A stretch of DNA of 23,619 nucleotides, taken from assembly GCA_003557085.1 (NCBI GenBank), contig PWPR01000163.1, positions 1 through 23,619 on the forward strand. The letters are read 5' to 3'. A program made the translations under genes and the position numbers. Positions 5,948 through 14,694 of this stretch are shown here, in pieces (the stretch's first letter is position 1; each line of letters opens with the position of its first letter). The notes under the pieces are model-generated. The model did not search any database, had not been told where the DNA came from, and saw only the letters and a program-made list of their open reading frames with translations. This DNA is from Clostridia bacterium. GTDB taxonomy: Bacteria; Bacillota; UBA994; PWPR01.

Positions 5948-8602
5948 CTACCTCTTTAGATTTTTTAGCTCTTCTACTCTACTTTGAACAGACTCTAGTT
6001 GTGACTGATACTCCTTTAGCTTTTGCTTTTCTTCATCAACAAGTTTCTCTGGTGCCTTCTTTACAAAGTTCTCATTTGCTAGTTTGCCAGAAGCTCTTTT
6101 CACTTCACTTAACAAACGCTTCTCTTCTTTTTTAAATCTTTCTATTTCTCCATTTATATCAATTGCCTCTACTAAAGGAAGATAAATCGAACTACCTTTA
6201 ACAACAGTTGTTAAACACTCTTCTTTATTAGGCAATTCTGATTCATCCAGCTTAAAATGAGTCTCACCTATATTACCAAGTGATTGAATATAAATATCAT
6301 TTTCACTAAATAGTTCTAACATCTTCTCATCTTCACACAAGAAATAAGCTACAATTTTCTTAGATGGCTTAATATCTGACTCTTGTCTTAGGTTTCTAAT
6401 AGACCTTATAGCTTCCATTACAGTGGTCATATCGGCAATACTCTGTTCATCTACACTACTTACTTCAGGCCATGGTGCAATCATAATGGAGTCGTATTCA
6501 TGAGGCAGTGATAGATACAGTTCTTCTGTTATAAAAGGCATAAAAGGATGCATTAATTGAAGTGTTTGACTAAAAATAGTAACCAACACTGCTCTTGCAG
6601 TATCTTTTGCCTTCTTATCATCACTATATAACCTTGGCTTACTCATTTCAATATACCAATCACAAAACTCACTCCACATAAAATCATACAGCATTCTGGC
6701 TGCTTCACCAAATTCATGCCTAGATAATACATTAGTAACTCTATTTGCTAACTGATAAAACCTGCTAATTATCCACTTATCAGAGTTTGTCAAACTATCT
6801 TTATCAGGCAGACCTATTTTAGTATTGTCATCTAAATTAAGTTGGATAAATCTAGCTGCATTCCATATCTTGTTTGTAAAGTTCCTATTGGATTCAAGTC
6901 TATCAAAATGGAAGCGCATATCATTTCCAGGAGTATTTCCTGAAACCAAAGTAAATCTAAGTACATCAGCACCATATTCACTTATTACTTCTAAAGGATC
7001 CACTCCATTATCTAAACTTTTACTCATTTTACGTCCTAGGTTATCTCTTACTAATCCATGAAGTAATACTGTATCAAATGGCATTTCATCTGTTAATTCA
7101 AGACCCATAGTTATCATTCTAACTACCCAAAAGAAGATAATATCATAACCAGTCACTAAAGTTGATGTTGGGTAAAACTCTAAGTCTTTTACCTCAACAT
7201 TTGGCCAGCCTTGTGTAGAAAATGGCCATAGTGCTGAACTAAACCAAGTATCAAGTACATCTTCATCTTGAATTAACTCAAATCTTTTACAGCTTGGACA
7301 CTGATCTGGTTCTTCTCTACTTACAATTATCTCACCACAAGCACAATACCACGCAGGTATTTGATGTCCCCACCAAAGCTGCCTGCTTATACACCAATCT
7401 CTGATTTTTCCTAACCATTGTAAATAGGTCTTCTCAAATCTGTCAGGCACAAACTCCACTAGTTTCTTCTCACTAGCTTCGATAGCTCTTTTAGCTAAGG
7501 GCTCCATCTTTACAAACCACTGATTCTTTATTAATGGCTCTACAACAGTGTCACACCTTGAGCATTGTCCTATTGACATATTATTATCAGTTTTGTTTCT
7601 AAAGAGTCCTATATTTTCTAAATCTTTTATTATTGCCTTACGACATTCATATCGATCAAAACCAGCATAAGGGCCACCCTCTTGATTAATGGTTGCATCA
7701 TCATTCATAATATTGATTTCAGGTAAATTATGTTTTTTGCCTACTAAGAAATCGTTAGGGTCATGTCCTGGTGTGATTTTCAGTGCCCCAGTTCCAAACT
7801 CCATATCAACATATTCATCAGCAATAATTGGAATCTTTCTATTAAGTATCGGCAAAATGCACTCTTTCCCTATCAGATGTTTATATCTATCATCATCAGG
7901 ATTAACAGCAACAGCTACATCTCCTAAGATAGTCTCAGGCCTTGTTGTAGCAATAATTATCTCACCATCATGCTCAGCCAGTGGATAAGCTATATGATAA
8001 AGATTTCCTTTTTTATCTATATGATCTACTTCAATATCAGATATTGTAGTATCACAAGATGGGCACCAATTAACAATATAGCTGCCTTTATAAATCAAAT
8101 CTTTTTCATATAAGCTGACAAATGCTTCTTGTACAGCATTAGAGCATTTCTCATCCATAGTAAAACTCTCACGATCCCAATCACATGAGATTCCTAATTG
8201 CCTAGCTTGATCGATTATCATTGCACCATACTGGTCTTTCCATTGCCATACTTTATCAATAAAGTTTTCTCTACCAAGCTCGAAAATATCAATTCCTTCT
8301 TCAGCTAATTGATCTCTTACCCTTCTTTGAGTAGCTATCCCTGCATGGTCGGTTCCTGGTATGTAAACAGTCTCAAACCCTTTTTGTCTATGTAATCTAA
8401 TCAAAATGTCTTGCCATGTCATATCTAGAGCATGTCCAATATGTAGCTGTCCAGTGACATTTGGGGGAGGCATCATAATAGAGTACTTTCCAGCACCTTC
8501 TTTTCTTTCTTTTGGTTTAAAATATCCTTTATCTTCCCATTCTTGATACCATTTTTGCTCAACTGTTTTTGGATTGTATGCCTTTGCTATCTTATCACTC
8601 AT
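5948..8602 (-). CDS. valS: Valine--tRNA ligase
   Basis: A class I aminoacyl-tRNA synthetase of 884 residues that charges tRNA-Val. It shows PPPNVTGQLHIGHALD (HIGH signature), the editing-domain segment ATTRPETILGDVAVAVNP, WCISRQLWWGHQIPAWYC, the KMSKS loop (GRKMSKSLDNGVDP), an anticodon-binding domain, and a charged C-terminal coiled coil ending in QSRVEELKNLKR, all typical of ValRS. I chose the ATG at 8602 because AAGGAGG (8611-8617) lies 8 nt upstream. The frame runs on to 8680, but that extension would be translated from the T-box terminator stem. Expression is controlled by the leader at 8628-8861. Confidence 0.98.
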   Translation of the reverse strand: MSDKIAKAYNPKTVEQKWYQEWEDKGYFKPKERKEGAGKYSIMMPPPNVTGQLHIGHALDMTWQDILIRLHRQKGFETVYIPGTDHAGIATQRRVRDQLAEEGIDIFELGRENFIDKVWQWKDQYGAMIIDQARQLGISCDWDRESFTMDEKCSNAVQEAFVSLYEKDLIYKGSYIVNWCPSCDTTISDIEVDHIDKKGNLYHIAYPLAEHDGEIIIATTRPETILGDVAVAVNPDDDRYKHLIGKECILPILNRKIPIIADEYVDMEFGTGALKITPGHDPNDFLVGKKHNLPEINIMNDDATINQEGGPYAGFDRYECRKAIIKDLENIGLFRNKTDNNMSIGQCSRCDTVVEPLIKNQWFVKMEPLAKRAIEASEKKLVEFVPDRFEKTYLQWLGKIRDWCISRQLWWGHQIPAWYCACGEIIVSREEPDQCPSCKRFELIQDEDVLDTWFSSALWPFSTQGWPNVEVKDLEFYPTSTLVTGYDIIFFWVVRMITMGLELTDEMPFDTVLLHGLVRDNLGRKMSKSLDNGVDPLEVISEYGADVLRFTLVSGNTPGNDMRFHFDRLESNRNFTNKIWNAARFIQLNLDDNTKIGLPDKDSLTNSDKWIISRFYQLANRVTNVLSRHEFGEAARMLYDFMWSEFCDWYIEMSKPRLYSDDKKAKDTARAVLVTIFSQTLQLMHPFMPFITEELYLSLPHEYDSIMIAPWPEVSSVDEQSIADMTTVMEAIRSIRNLRQESDIKPSKKIVAYFLCEDEKMLELFSENDIYIQSLGNIGETHFKLDESELPNKEECLTTVVKGSSIYLPLVEAIDINGEIERFKKEEKRLLSEVKRASGKLANENFVKKAPEKLVDEEKQKLKEYQSQLESVQSRVEELKNLKR

Positions 8603-8627
8603 AATAAATTCCTCCTTCAAAATAAAA

Positions 8628-8658
8628 AAACCCTTTCGTCTTAAGGACGAATGGGTTT
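8628..8658 (-). terminator. Regulatory terminator of the valS T-box leader
   Basis: Minus-strand AAACCCATTCGTC-CTTAA-GACGAAAGGGTTT forms a 13-position stem with one A-A mismatch, followed by TTTT-rich sequence. It lies directly after the T-box sequence and just before the valS ribosome binding site, as expected for the terminator that competes with the antiterminator. Confidence 0.9.
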
Positions 8659-8861
8659 CGCGGTACCACCTTATTTCCATATCCTAATGATATGGCTCTC
8701 AAAGCACATAACGGTTTGCTTCCGCACGATATTACTTATTTTCACATCATGGCTTCATAGACGACTTCATTAAGTTATATCTTAAGCAGGCTTTCAGCCT
8801 CTGACCCACTCTCTCTAAAAGACTTTCTTAATTACTACTTCTAATCATAAGCTCTATTTTT
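8628..8861 (-). ncRNA. T-box leader (tRNA-Val-sensing) of valS-folC
   Basis: The conserved T-box AAGGTGGTACCGCG lies at 8659-8672, followed by the terminator hairpin. Upstream, the AGAGAGTGGG and GGCTGAAAGCC elements typical of Stem I are present. In the expected specifier region the minus strand reads GAA-GTC-GTC-TAT (8757-8768), offering GUC, a valine codon, in agreement with the downstream valS. Uncharged tRNA-Val would pair with both the specifier and the T-box and prevent termination. Which of the two adjacent GUC triplets is read is not certain. Confidence 0.93.
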
Positions 8862-8867
8862 TTTATT

Positions 8868-8896
8868 ATAATATCACCAATTTCTAAAGGTGTCAA
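8868..8896 (-). promoter_or_regulatory. Promoter of the valS T-box transcript
   Basis: TTGACA (8891-8896), a 17-bp spacer, and TATTAT (8868-8873) form a near-consensus vegetative promoter. The -35 box overlaps the last codons and stop of the upstream gene (stop at 8893-8895). Confidence 0.8.
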
Positions 8897-10203
8897 ACAC
8901 TCAAAAATATTTCTTCTAGCTTTTCAATATAAAATTTACTTTCATCATAGTTTGACCAGTACTCCTTAGCATCATTAAATAGAAGTTCCAAGTGTTCCTT
9001 ATCCCAATTCACTAAAGGAGAGCTATGGAGGTCCTTACCTTTTTCTTCGACTTTCTTTATAAAGAGTTTCATGAAAAACAATTGCACAGTCAATAAATGG
9101 CAGCTAGTTAAATGATACATTTTAGTAAACTCTTCAAAAGACCAATCTGTTTTATGCATACTATAATAAGCTGCTATTGCTTCTTTCTCACGCTCTTTTC
9201 CAGAATATATTAAAGGGTCTTTGAGAAACTCAACCAAACTAGTTAAATGAGGAGCTATATCAAATTTATCAAATTCAACCATGAAAATCTCTTGCTCTTT
9301 TACAACCATCTTATATGGTGATAAGCTTTGCACTTTAATATTAGGATAATAAGGATCTGTTAAATATATAGCAACTGTGAAGTATTCATTAAGAATTTCT
9401 TGCATCTGATTAGCACTTATTAACCTTGCTTCATATATTTTGTCTAGCCCAAGTCTGAGTAGTTGCCTAAAATCTTCAGCTTCCATATCTCGCCTAGGTG
9501 GGAGCAGCGCTCTTACATATTCAAAATTATTGTGAATCTTGGCTAAATCTGAAACTATTTTAATTACAAGAGCTTCTTGAGCTTCCTCATCTAAACTATT
9601 AAAATGGTCCACAAATGGTTTTTCGCCTATATACTCGTATATAGCACATAATTTCTTTGAATCGTATTGAACAATTTCAGGAATAAGCCTGCTCTTATTA
9701 CTCAAATTATTGGCTATTTTCAGTCCCAACTCATATTTTAATATATTTGAGCGAATAAGTCTCTCTTCTGCTTCTCTCTTATTTTGATCCTGCATCATGC
9801 TTTGTGCTGATTCTATCGTAGCAGTGTTAGCTGCTATTGGGTCACCACTCATAGCACTATCAGCAGCTTTGTCTTCTGCTCTTGCTTCTTTCTGTATCTT
9901 CTCATACTCTTGATTCTCAATTTCAGCCTCAGGATTATATACTTGAGCCACCAAATCATACTCTTTATCTGAACTGCTCTTGGCCTTAATACGATACCTA
10001 GCCATCTCTTCTACTTCTTCTTCAGGCACTTCACCTTTGATTTTCTTAATAGAAATATTCTCTGTAGAAAAGCTTTCTTCGCTATAACTTTTCTCAAGTG
10101 CATTCTTAATAAAGCTCTTATCCACTTTGACTCGATTAAGCAGCTTATAGACATACGCTATAAGTACAACTACCAAAATTAAGGAAATTACTATCCCTGT
10201 CAT
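8893..10203 (-). CDS. Membrane-anchored protein with a possible degenerate aminoglycoside-phosphotransferase-like fold
   Basis: A 436-residue protein I cannot assign to a named family. Residues 3-23 form one hydrophobic helix (GIVISLILVVVLIAYVY), followed by a long charged segment rich in Glu, Ala and Lys (about 25-150) and then a globular helical domain. LCAIYEYIGEKPFVDHFNSL, LAKIHNNFE, and later SLSPYKMVV and FMVEFDKFDIAPHLTSLVEFLKDP recall the order of elements in APH/choline-kinase-type kinases. The usual HGDxxxxN catalytic loop and IDW metal motif are not present, so if the fold is right this is a pseudokinase. The start at 10203 has a GGGAG/GAG-rich stretch upstream. A terminator precedes it and it ends inside the valS promoter, so it seems to stand alone. 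Confidence 0.6.
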   Translation of the reverse strand: MTGIVISLILVVVLIAYVYKLLNRVKVDKSFIKNALEKSYSEESFSTENISIKKIKGEVPEEEVEEMARYRIKAKSSSDKEYDLVAQVYNPEAEIENQEYEKIQKEARAEDKAADSAMSGDPIAANTATIESAQSMMQDQNKREAEERLIRSNILKYELGLKIANNLSNKSRLIPEIVQYDSKKLCAIYEYIGEKPFVDHFNSLDEEAQEALVIKIVSDLAKIHNNFEYVRALLPPRRDMEAEDFRQLLRLGLDKIYEARLISANQMQEILNEYFTVAIYLTDPYYPNIKVQSLSPYKMVVKEQEIFMVEFDKFDIAPHLTSLVEFLKDPLIYSGKEREKEAIAAYYSMHKTDWSFEEFTKMYHLTSCHLLTVQLFFMKLFIKKVEEKGKDLHSSPLVNWDKEHLELLFNDAKEYWSNYDESKFYIEKLEEIFLSV

Positions 10204-10230
10204 CTTCTCACTCTCCCGTTGTTTATACAG

Positions 10231-10254
10231 AAAAAGAAGCGCAAAACGCTTCTT
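10231..10254 (-). terminator. Intrinsic terminator after the carboxyltransferase gene
   Basis: Minus-strand AAGAAGCG-TTTTG-CGCTTCTT forms a perfect 8-bp stem followed by TTTC. It lies 12 nt after the stop of the gene at 10267-11676. Confidence 0.85.
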
Positions 10255-10266
10255 AGTCTAAATACT

Positions 10267-11676
10267 CTAAATTGGGTGAACACCCTCATCTCCATTTTCA
10301 AGATGTTTTTTTAGTTCACTAAAATCAACTTTATATTTTCCTGTCTGACGATACTCAAAGAATTTCTCTGCAACAGCTGGGAAAGCAGCGTATGATAATA
10401 CATCTTCATCTTTCTCCATATATTCTGAGATTTCTTTCTTAGCTTTGTCAAAACCAGGCTCTAATAAATCTGCAGGTCTTACAGTAATCACTTCATCGTC
10501 ACCAATGATGCTTTTTCTAAACTCATCACTAATTTCTCCAGGTGGTCTACCGTATTGACCTCTTAGATAATTCTTAACTTCATTAGTTACCATTTTGTAT
10601 CTGTCACCAGTCATAACATTCAGTACTGCCTGAGCACCTACCATTTGACTTGATGGAGTTACAAGTGGTGGATATCCTAAATCGTTTCTTACTAGTTCAA
10701 CTTCCTTAAGTACCGCTGGTAGCAATTCAAGTTGGTTTGTTTCACTTAATTGCTTACGGAAGTTAGATAACATTCCTCCTGGTACCTGATACTTCAATAC
10801 ATTAATATCTACAGATTTATTAACTAATTTAGACTCTGGATATCTTTTCTCCATTTCTTCAAAGAATCCTGCTATTTTTGTTAATTTTTCTAAATCTAAA
10901 CCTGTATCATACTTAGTTCCTCTTAAAGTAGCTACAATTGGCTCAATCGCAGGCTGGGAAGTTCCCATCGCAAGCGGTGCAAATGCAGTGTCTACAATAT
11001 CTACTTTAGCATCTTCAATAGCTTTTAGATAAAGCATATTACCCATACCACTAGTCATGTGAGTATGCAGATGAACAGGCACCCCAAATTCAGTCTTAAT
11101 AGCATCTATTAGCTCAGCACCATGGTAAGGATCTAAAATTCCTGCCATATCTTTTAAGCATATCTGTTGACATCCTAAACCAACTAACTCATCAACTGTT
11201 TTTAAATATTTATCAATATTATGTACTGGGCTTATTGTGTAAACTATAGTTCCTTCAGCAATAGCTCCATTAGCTAATGTAACTTCAATAGCTTTTTTCA
11301 TATTACGAACTTCATTAAGTGCATCGAAAATTCTTAAAATATCAATCCCATGTTCAATTGTCTTTTCTACGAACTTGGTTAAAATATCATCTGGATAATG
11401 CTTATATCCTAAAATATTCTGTCCTCTAAGTAACATTTGAAGTTTTGTTTTCTTTACTCCTTGACGTATAACATCTAACCTATCCCATGGATCTTCATTT
11501 AGAAAACGTAAGCAAGAATCAAAAGTTGCTCCGCCCCAAACTTCTAATGAATAAAAGCCTATATCATCCAAGTCTTTTAAAATTGGAAGCATACACTCGG
11601 TTCTCATTCTTGTTGCCCATAAGGACTGGTGGCCATCACGCAAAGTTGTGTCCATAAACTGTACTTTATATGTCAT
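10267..11676 (-). CDS. Biotin-dependent carboxyltransferase subunit (OadA/PycB/transcarboxylase 5S type) without biotinyl domain
   Basis: A 469-residue protein starting MTYKVQFMDTTLRDGHQSLWATR, the signature of the carboxyltransferase domain shared by oxaloacetate decarboxylase alpha, pyruvate carboxylase B and transcarboxylase 5S. By comparison with transcarboxylase 5S, the metal ligands should be Asp14, carbamylated Lys175 (CLKDMAG), His204 and His206 (HLHTH). GTSQPAIEPIVATLRG and PLVTPSSQMVGAQAV are also typical. OadA proteins usually extend to a C-terminal MKM biotin-attachment domain, but this one ends at DEGVHPI, so the biotin carrier must be a separate polypeptide, not encoded in this window. 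GGTGGGAG precedes the ATG. It is flanked by a candidate operator upstream and a terminator downstream, so it is probably monocistronic. The acceptor/donor pair (pyruvate-oxaloacetate most likely) cannot be fixed from sequence. Confidence 0.88.
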   Translation of the reverse strand: MTYKVQFMDTTLRDGHQSLWATRMRTECMLPILKDLDDIGFYSLEVWGGATFDSCLRFLNEDPWDRLDVIRQGVKKTKLQMLLRGQNILGYKHYPDDILTKFVEKTIEHGIDILRIFDALNEVRNMKKAIEVTLANGAIAEGTIVYTISPVHNIDKYLKTVDELVGLGCQQICLKDMAGILDPYHGAELIDAIKTEFGVPVHLHTHMTSGMGNMLYLKAIEDAKVDIVDTAFAPLAMGTSQPAIEPIVATLRGTKYDTGLDLEKLTKIAGFFEEMEKRYPESKLVNKSVDINVLKYQVPGGMLSNFRKQLSETNQLELLPAVLKEVELVRNDLGYPPLVTPSSQMVGAQAVLNVMTGDRYKMVTNEVKNYLRGQYGRPPGEISDEFRKSIIGDDEVITVRPADLLEPGFDKAKKEISEYMEKDEDVLSYAAFPAVAEKFFEYRQTGKYKVDFSELKKHLENGDEGVHPI

Positions 11677-11698
11677 AATTCTCCCACCTTTTACTCTG

Positions 11699-11712
11699 TA
11701 TTGTATACAATA
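11699..11712. promoter_or_regulatory. Perfect 14-bp palindrome, candidate operator of the carboxyltransferase gene
   Basis: tattgtatacaata is a perfect inverted repeat centred on GTATAC, 23-36 nt before the ATG at 11676, in a 47-nt intergenic gap after engB. It contains TACAAT on the minus strand, which could be a -10 box. TTGTATACAA-type sites are typical of GntR/FCD-family regulators; that link is inference. Confidence 0.45.
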
Positions 11713-11723
11713 TCCATTGTAAC

Positions 11724-12305
11724 CTAAATGACTAGCTTTGCCAACTCTTTAATCAATGATTCTTTACCAAATTTCTTCTCACTAGAAATAAGGTAAAACT
11801 GATCAATGCCCATACTAAAAGCATTTGCTAGCTTCTGGGCATTTTGCATCCTTTTTGATCTACTTATTTTGTCAGCTTTAGTTAATACTACAAAAAACGG
11901 CAACTTTAAACCTCTTAAAAAGTTTAACATCTCTATATCAAGAGGTGACGCGTCATGTCTAATGTCTATTACATGAACCACTCCTCGTAGCTGGTTACGC
12001 TTTAGTAAATATTCTTCTCTAGCTCTCTCCCACTGATTTCTCATACCCTTGGAAGCTTTAGCATAGCCATAACCTGGAAAATCTACAAAGTAAAAGCTAT
12101 CATTAAGTAAATAATAATTAAGTGTTTGGGTTCTACCTGGAGCTGAACTTGTTCTAGCTAATCTTTTTCTGTTAATCAGATAGTTAATAAGTGAAGATTT
12201 ACCAACATTTGATCTTCCTACAAAAGCTATCTCTGGCTTATCTCCCTCAGGAGCGTGCACTATGCTTGGTGCACTCTTTTCAAATACTGCTTGGTTAATC
12301 TTCAT
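11724..12305 (-). CDS. engB: Ribosome-biogenesis GTPase EngB (YsxC/YihA)
   Basis: A 193-residue P-loop GTPase needed for 50S subunit assembly. G1 is GRSNVGKSS (30-38), with TQTLNYYLL in the switch region, G3 DFPGYGYAKA, G4 LTKADK and G5-like ISSEKKFG. I chose the second ATG of the ATGATG pair (12305): AGGTG lies about 6 nt before it and the N-terminus MKINQAVFEKSA fits the family. An ORF extension to 12356 would lie inside lon. The gene overlaps the lon 3' end by 11 nt, so it is translationally coupled to lon, a known Firmicute arrangement. Confidence 0.96.
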   Translation of the reverse strand: MKINQAVFEKSAPSIVHAPEGDKPEIAFVGRSNVGKSSLINYLINRKRLARTSSAPGRTQTLNYYLLNDSFYFVDFPGYGYAKASKGMRNQWERAREEYLLKRNQLRGVVHVIDIRHDASPLDIEMLNFLRGLKLPFFVVLTKADKISRSKRMQNAQKLANAFSMGIDQFYLISSEKKFGKESLIKELAKLVI

Positions 12306-14610
12306 CATTCTCACCTGTAAGTACTTTCCTAAAAACTTCTTCAATATGTTTAACATAATTGAATTCTATTTTTTCTGTAATTTGCTTTGACATTTCAGAG
12401 ATATCACTCATATTCTGCTCTGGAATTATCACTTCTGTTATGCCCAGTCTGCTTGCAGCTAATAGTTTCTCTTTAAGTCCACCGATTTTTAATACCCTTC
12501 CACTTAAAGTCAACTCACCAGTAAAGCCAAGAGTCTGTTTTATTGGTTTCTTCTTTATTGCTGATAGGATAGCCACAGCTATAGTTATACCCGCTGATGG
12601 TCCATCTTTTGGAATTGCTCCTTGTGGAACATGGATATGAATGTCATGCTTTTGAAAGTAATCTTCCTCTATTTCATAATCATCCATTTTAGACCTTAAG
12701 TAACCAATCGCTGTCTGAGCTGATTCTTTCATGACATCTCCAAGTTTACCTGTTAGTGAAAGTTTTCCACTACCTTTTGACACGACTACTTCCACGGGCA
12801 TAGTGTCTCCGCCCACTTGAGTCCAAGCTAATGCTGTAGCAATCCCAATTTGAGGTGATTCGGCTACTTCATCTTGGGTAAAGAGTGGCTTACCTAGGTA
12901 ATTATAAATAGTGTTTTCTGTTATTCTTGCTGTTTTTCTATCTCCAGCCACGACTTCTCTAGCGACTTTCCTCGATAAGTTAGCAATAGCTCTTTCTAAA
13001 TTTCTGACACCAGCTTCTCTAGTGTACTCATTAATCATAATCGCTATAGCTTTATCATTAAACTTAACTTGAGACTGCTTTAAACCATGAGCTTTAAGCT
13101 GCTTAGGAATTAAATGACGTTTTGCAATTTCTATTTTTTCATGTTCAGTATATCCAGATAGATTTATAACTTCCATTCTATCTAGAAGTGGTCTTGGAAT
13201 AATATGGGTCGCGTTTGCAGTTGTTAAAAATACAATCTTGCTTAAATCAAATGGAATATCCAAAAAATGGTCAATAAACTTTGCATTTTGTTCAGGATCT
13301 AAAACTTCTAACATTGCTGAAGCTGGGTCACCTCTAAAATCACTACTCATCTTATCTATCTCATCAAATAAGAAAAGTGGATTTCTAGTTTTTACTCTCT
13401 TTAAAGCCTGGATTATTCTTCCTGGCATAGAACCGATATATGTTCTCCTATGACCTCTAATCTCTGCTTCATCTCTTACTCCACCTAATGAGCTAGCTAC
13501 AAACTTTCTTCCTAAAGCTTTAGCTATAGACTGAGCCAGTGAAGTTTTACCCACTCCTGGAGGTCCTACTAAGCAGATTATTGGCCCTTTAAGACTATCT
13601 GTTAACTTCAGTACCGCTATATACTCAATTATTCTTTCTTTTACTTTCTCAAGTCCATAATGGTCTGCATCTAAAATTTCTTGTGCTGTATTTAAATTTA
13701 CTTCTTGTTCATCAAGCTCATTCCAAGGCAATGTAAAGCACCATTCTAAATAATTATCAATAACTACTCTTTCTGGGGATCCTTGAGGGATCTTAGTTAG
13801 TCGATTTATTTCTTGACTAATCTTCTCATGAGCTTCTTCTGTTAAGTTTAATTCAGATAGCTTTTTTCTATAAGCGGAAACTTCAGGATCGCCATCGTTT
13901 TGCCCTAGTTCTGTTTGTATGGCACTTAATTGCTCACGCAAAAAATACTCTCTTTGCGTTTTCTCCATTTTATTTTGAACTTGCTTTTTTATATTTTTCT
14001 CTATATTTTGAATCTCTATCTCTTCCTGTAAATAAACTGAGAGCATCTCTATTCTTTCAGCTAAATCAGCAGCTTCTATTAAAACCTGCTTTTTCTCCAT
14101 ATTAAATGGTATATTTCCAGCAATAATGTCTACCCATTGCTCTGGATCTTCATTGTCTATGTCCAGTTCTAAGTTTTGAAAATGTATATTTTGACTAAGT
14201 GATATATATTCCATAAATAAATCATCAACAACTCTTAGCATAGGCACTACGCTTTCTTCGTCATGAATTGTTTCCATTTCTCTTACTTCAAGAGAAATAT
14301 ATGGTTCTATATCAATTACTTCATCAATGTATACTCTTTCTAAACCTTCTACTAAAACTTTTGAATAGCCTCCAGGTATTCTCATTACCTGTCTAACTCT
14401 TGCCAAGACACCTACATCATAAAGATCTTCTTTTTGTGGGTACTCTTGGCTAGAACTTCTTTGGCCAACTAAAACTACCATTGAATCTTCGCTTACGGCT
14501 TGTTCAACAGCTATAAGAGAATTTTTGCGCCCTATATCTAGGGTTTTAACTGAAAATGGAAATACTGCCGTTCCTCTCAATGCTACAGCTGGATATACCT
14601 GTGCTGTCAT
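12295..14610 (-). CDS. lon: ATP-dependent protease Lon (LonA)
   Basis: A 771-residue LonA protease that degrades damaged and regulatory proteins in the cytoplasm. It has the N-terminal substrate-binding domain (YPAVALRGTAVFPF onward), coiled coil, AAA+ module with Walker A GPPGVGKT (about 349-356) and Walker B LFLFDEIDK, and a C-terminal protease domain with the Ser672 (KDGPSAG) / Lys715 (GGLKEK) dyad. I chose ATG 14610 because GGAGGT (14617-14622) lies about 6 nt upstream; the longer frame to 14673 would begin inside the clpX terminator. It is followed by overlapping engB. No CIRCE or CtsR-type operator was seen upstream. Confidence 0.98.
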   Translation of the reverse strand: MTAQVYPAVALRGTAVFPFSVKTLDIGRKNSLIAVEQAVSEDSMVVLVGQRSSSQEYPQKEDLYDVGVLARVRQVMRIPGGYSKVLVEGLERVYIDEVIDIEPYISLEVREMETIHDEESVVPMLRVVDDLFMEYISLSQNIHFQNLELDIDNEDPEQWVDIIAGNIPFNMEKKQVLIEAADLAERIEMLSVYLQEEIEIQNIEKNIKKQVQNKMEKTQREYFLREQLSAIQTELGQNDGDPEVSAYRKKLSELNLTEEAHEKISQEINRLTKIPQGSPERVVIDNYLEWCFTLPWNELDEQEVNLNTAQEILDADHYGLEKVKERIIEYIAVLKLTDSLKGPIICLVGPPGVGKTSLAQSIAKALGRKFVASSLGGVRDEAEIRGHRRTYIGSMPGRIIQALKRVKTRNPLFLFDEIDKMSSDFRGDPASAMLEVLDPEQNAKFIDHFLDIPFDLSKIVFLTTANATHIIPRPLLDRMEVINLSGYTEHEKIEIAKRHLIPKQLKAHGLKQSQVKFNDKAIAIMINEYTREAGVRNLERAIANLSRKVAREVVAGDRKTARITENTIYNYLGKPLFTQDEVAESPQIGIATALAWTQVGGDTMPVEVVVSKGSGKLSLTGKLGDVMKESAQTAIGYLRSKMDDYEIEEDYFQKHDIHIHVPQGAIPKDGPSAGITIAVAILSAIKKKPIKQTLGFTGELTLSGRVLKIGGLKEKLLAASRLGITEVIIPEQNMSDISEMSKQITEKIEFNYVKHIEEVFRKVLTGENDED

Positions 14611-14652
14611 TGGGGCACCTCCGTATTCTAATTTGTTTTCTTTCATATTATC

Positions 14653-14685
14653 AAAAACCCCTTTAAGCAACACTGCTTAAAGGGG
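14653..14685 (-). terminator. Strong intrinsic terminator between clpX and lon
   Basis: Minus-strand CCCCTTTAAGCA-GTGT-TGCTTAAAGGGG is a perfect 12-bp stem with a 4-nt loop, followed by TTTTT. It lies 9 nt after the clpX stop. Confidence 0.95.
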
Positions 14686-14694
14686 CGTGCTTAT

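Noticed and set aside
8603..8680. N-terminal extension of valS starting at 8680
   Set aside because: It would be translated from the T-box terminator stem, and a strong AAGGAGG sits 8 nt before the ATG at 8602.
14625..14654. Promoter TTGATA-18 bp-TAGAAT before lon
   Set aside because: The boxes look fair, but the start site would fall inside the lon ribosome binding site, leaving almost no leader. Not convincing without 5'-end data.
14611..14673. N-terminal extension of lon starting at 14673
   Set aside because: It begins inside the clpX terminator, and GGAGGT directly precedes the ATG at 14610.
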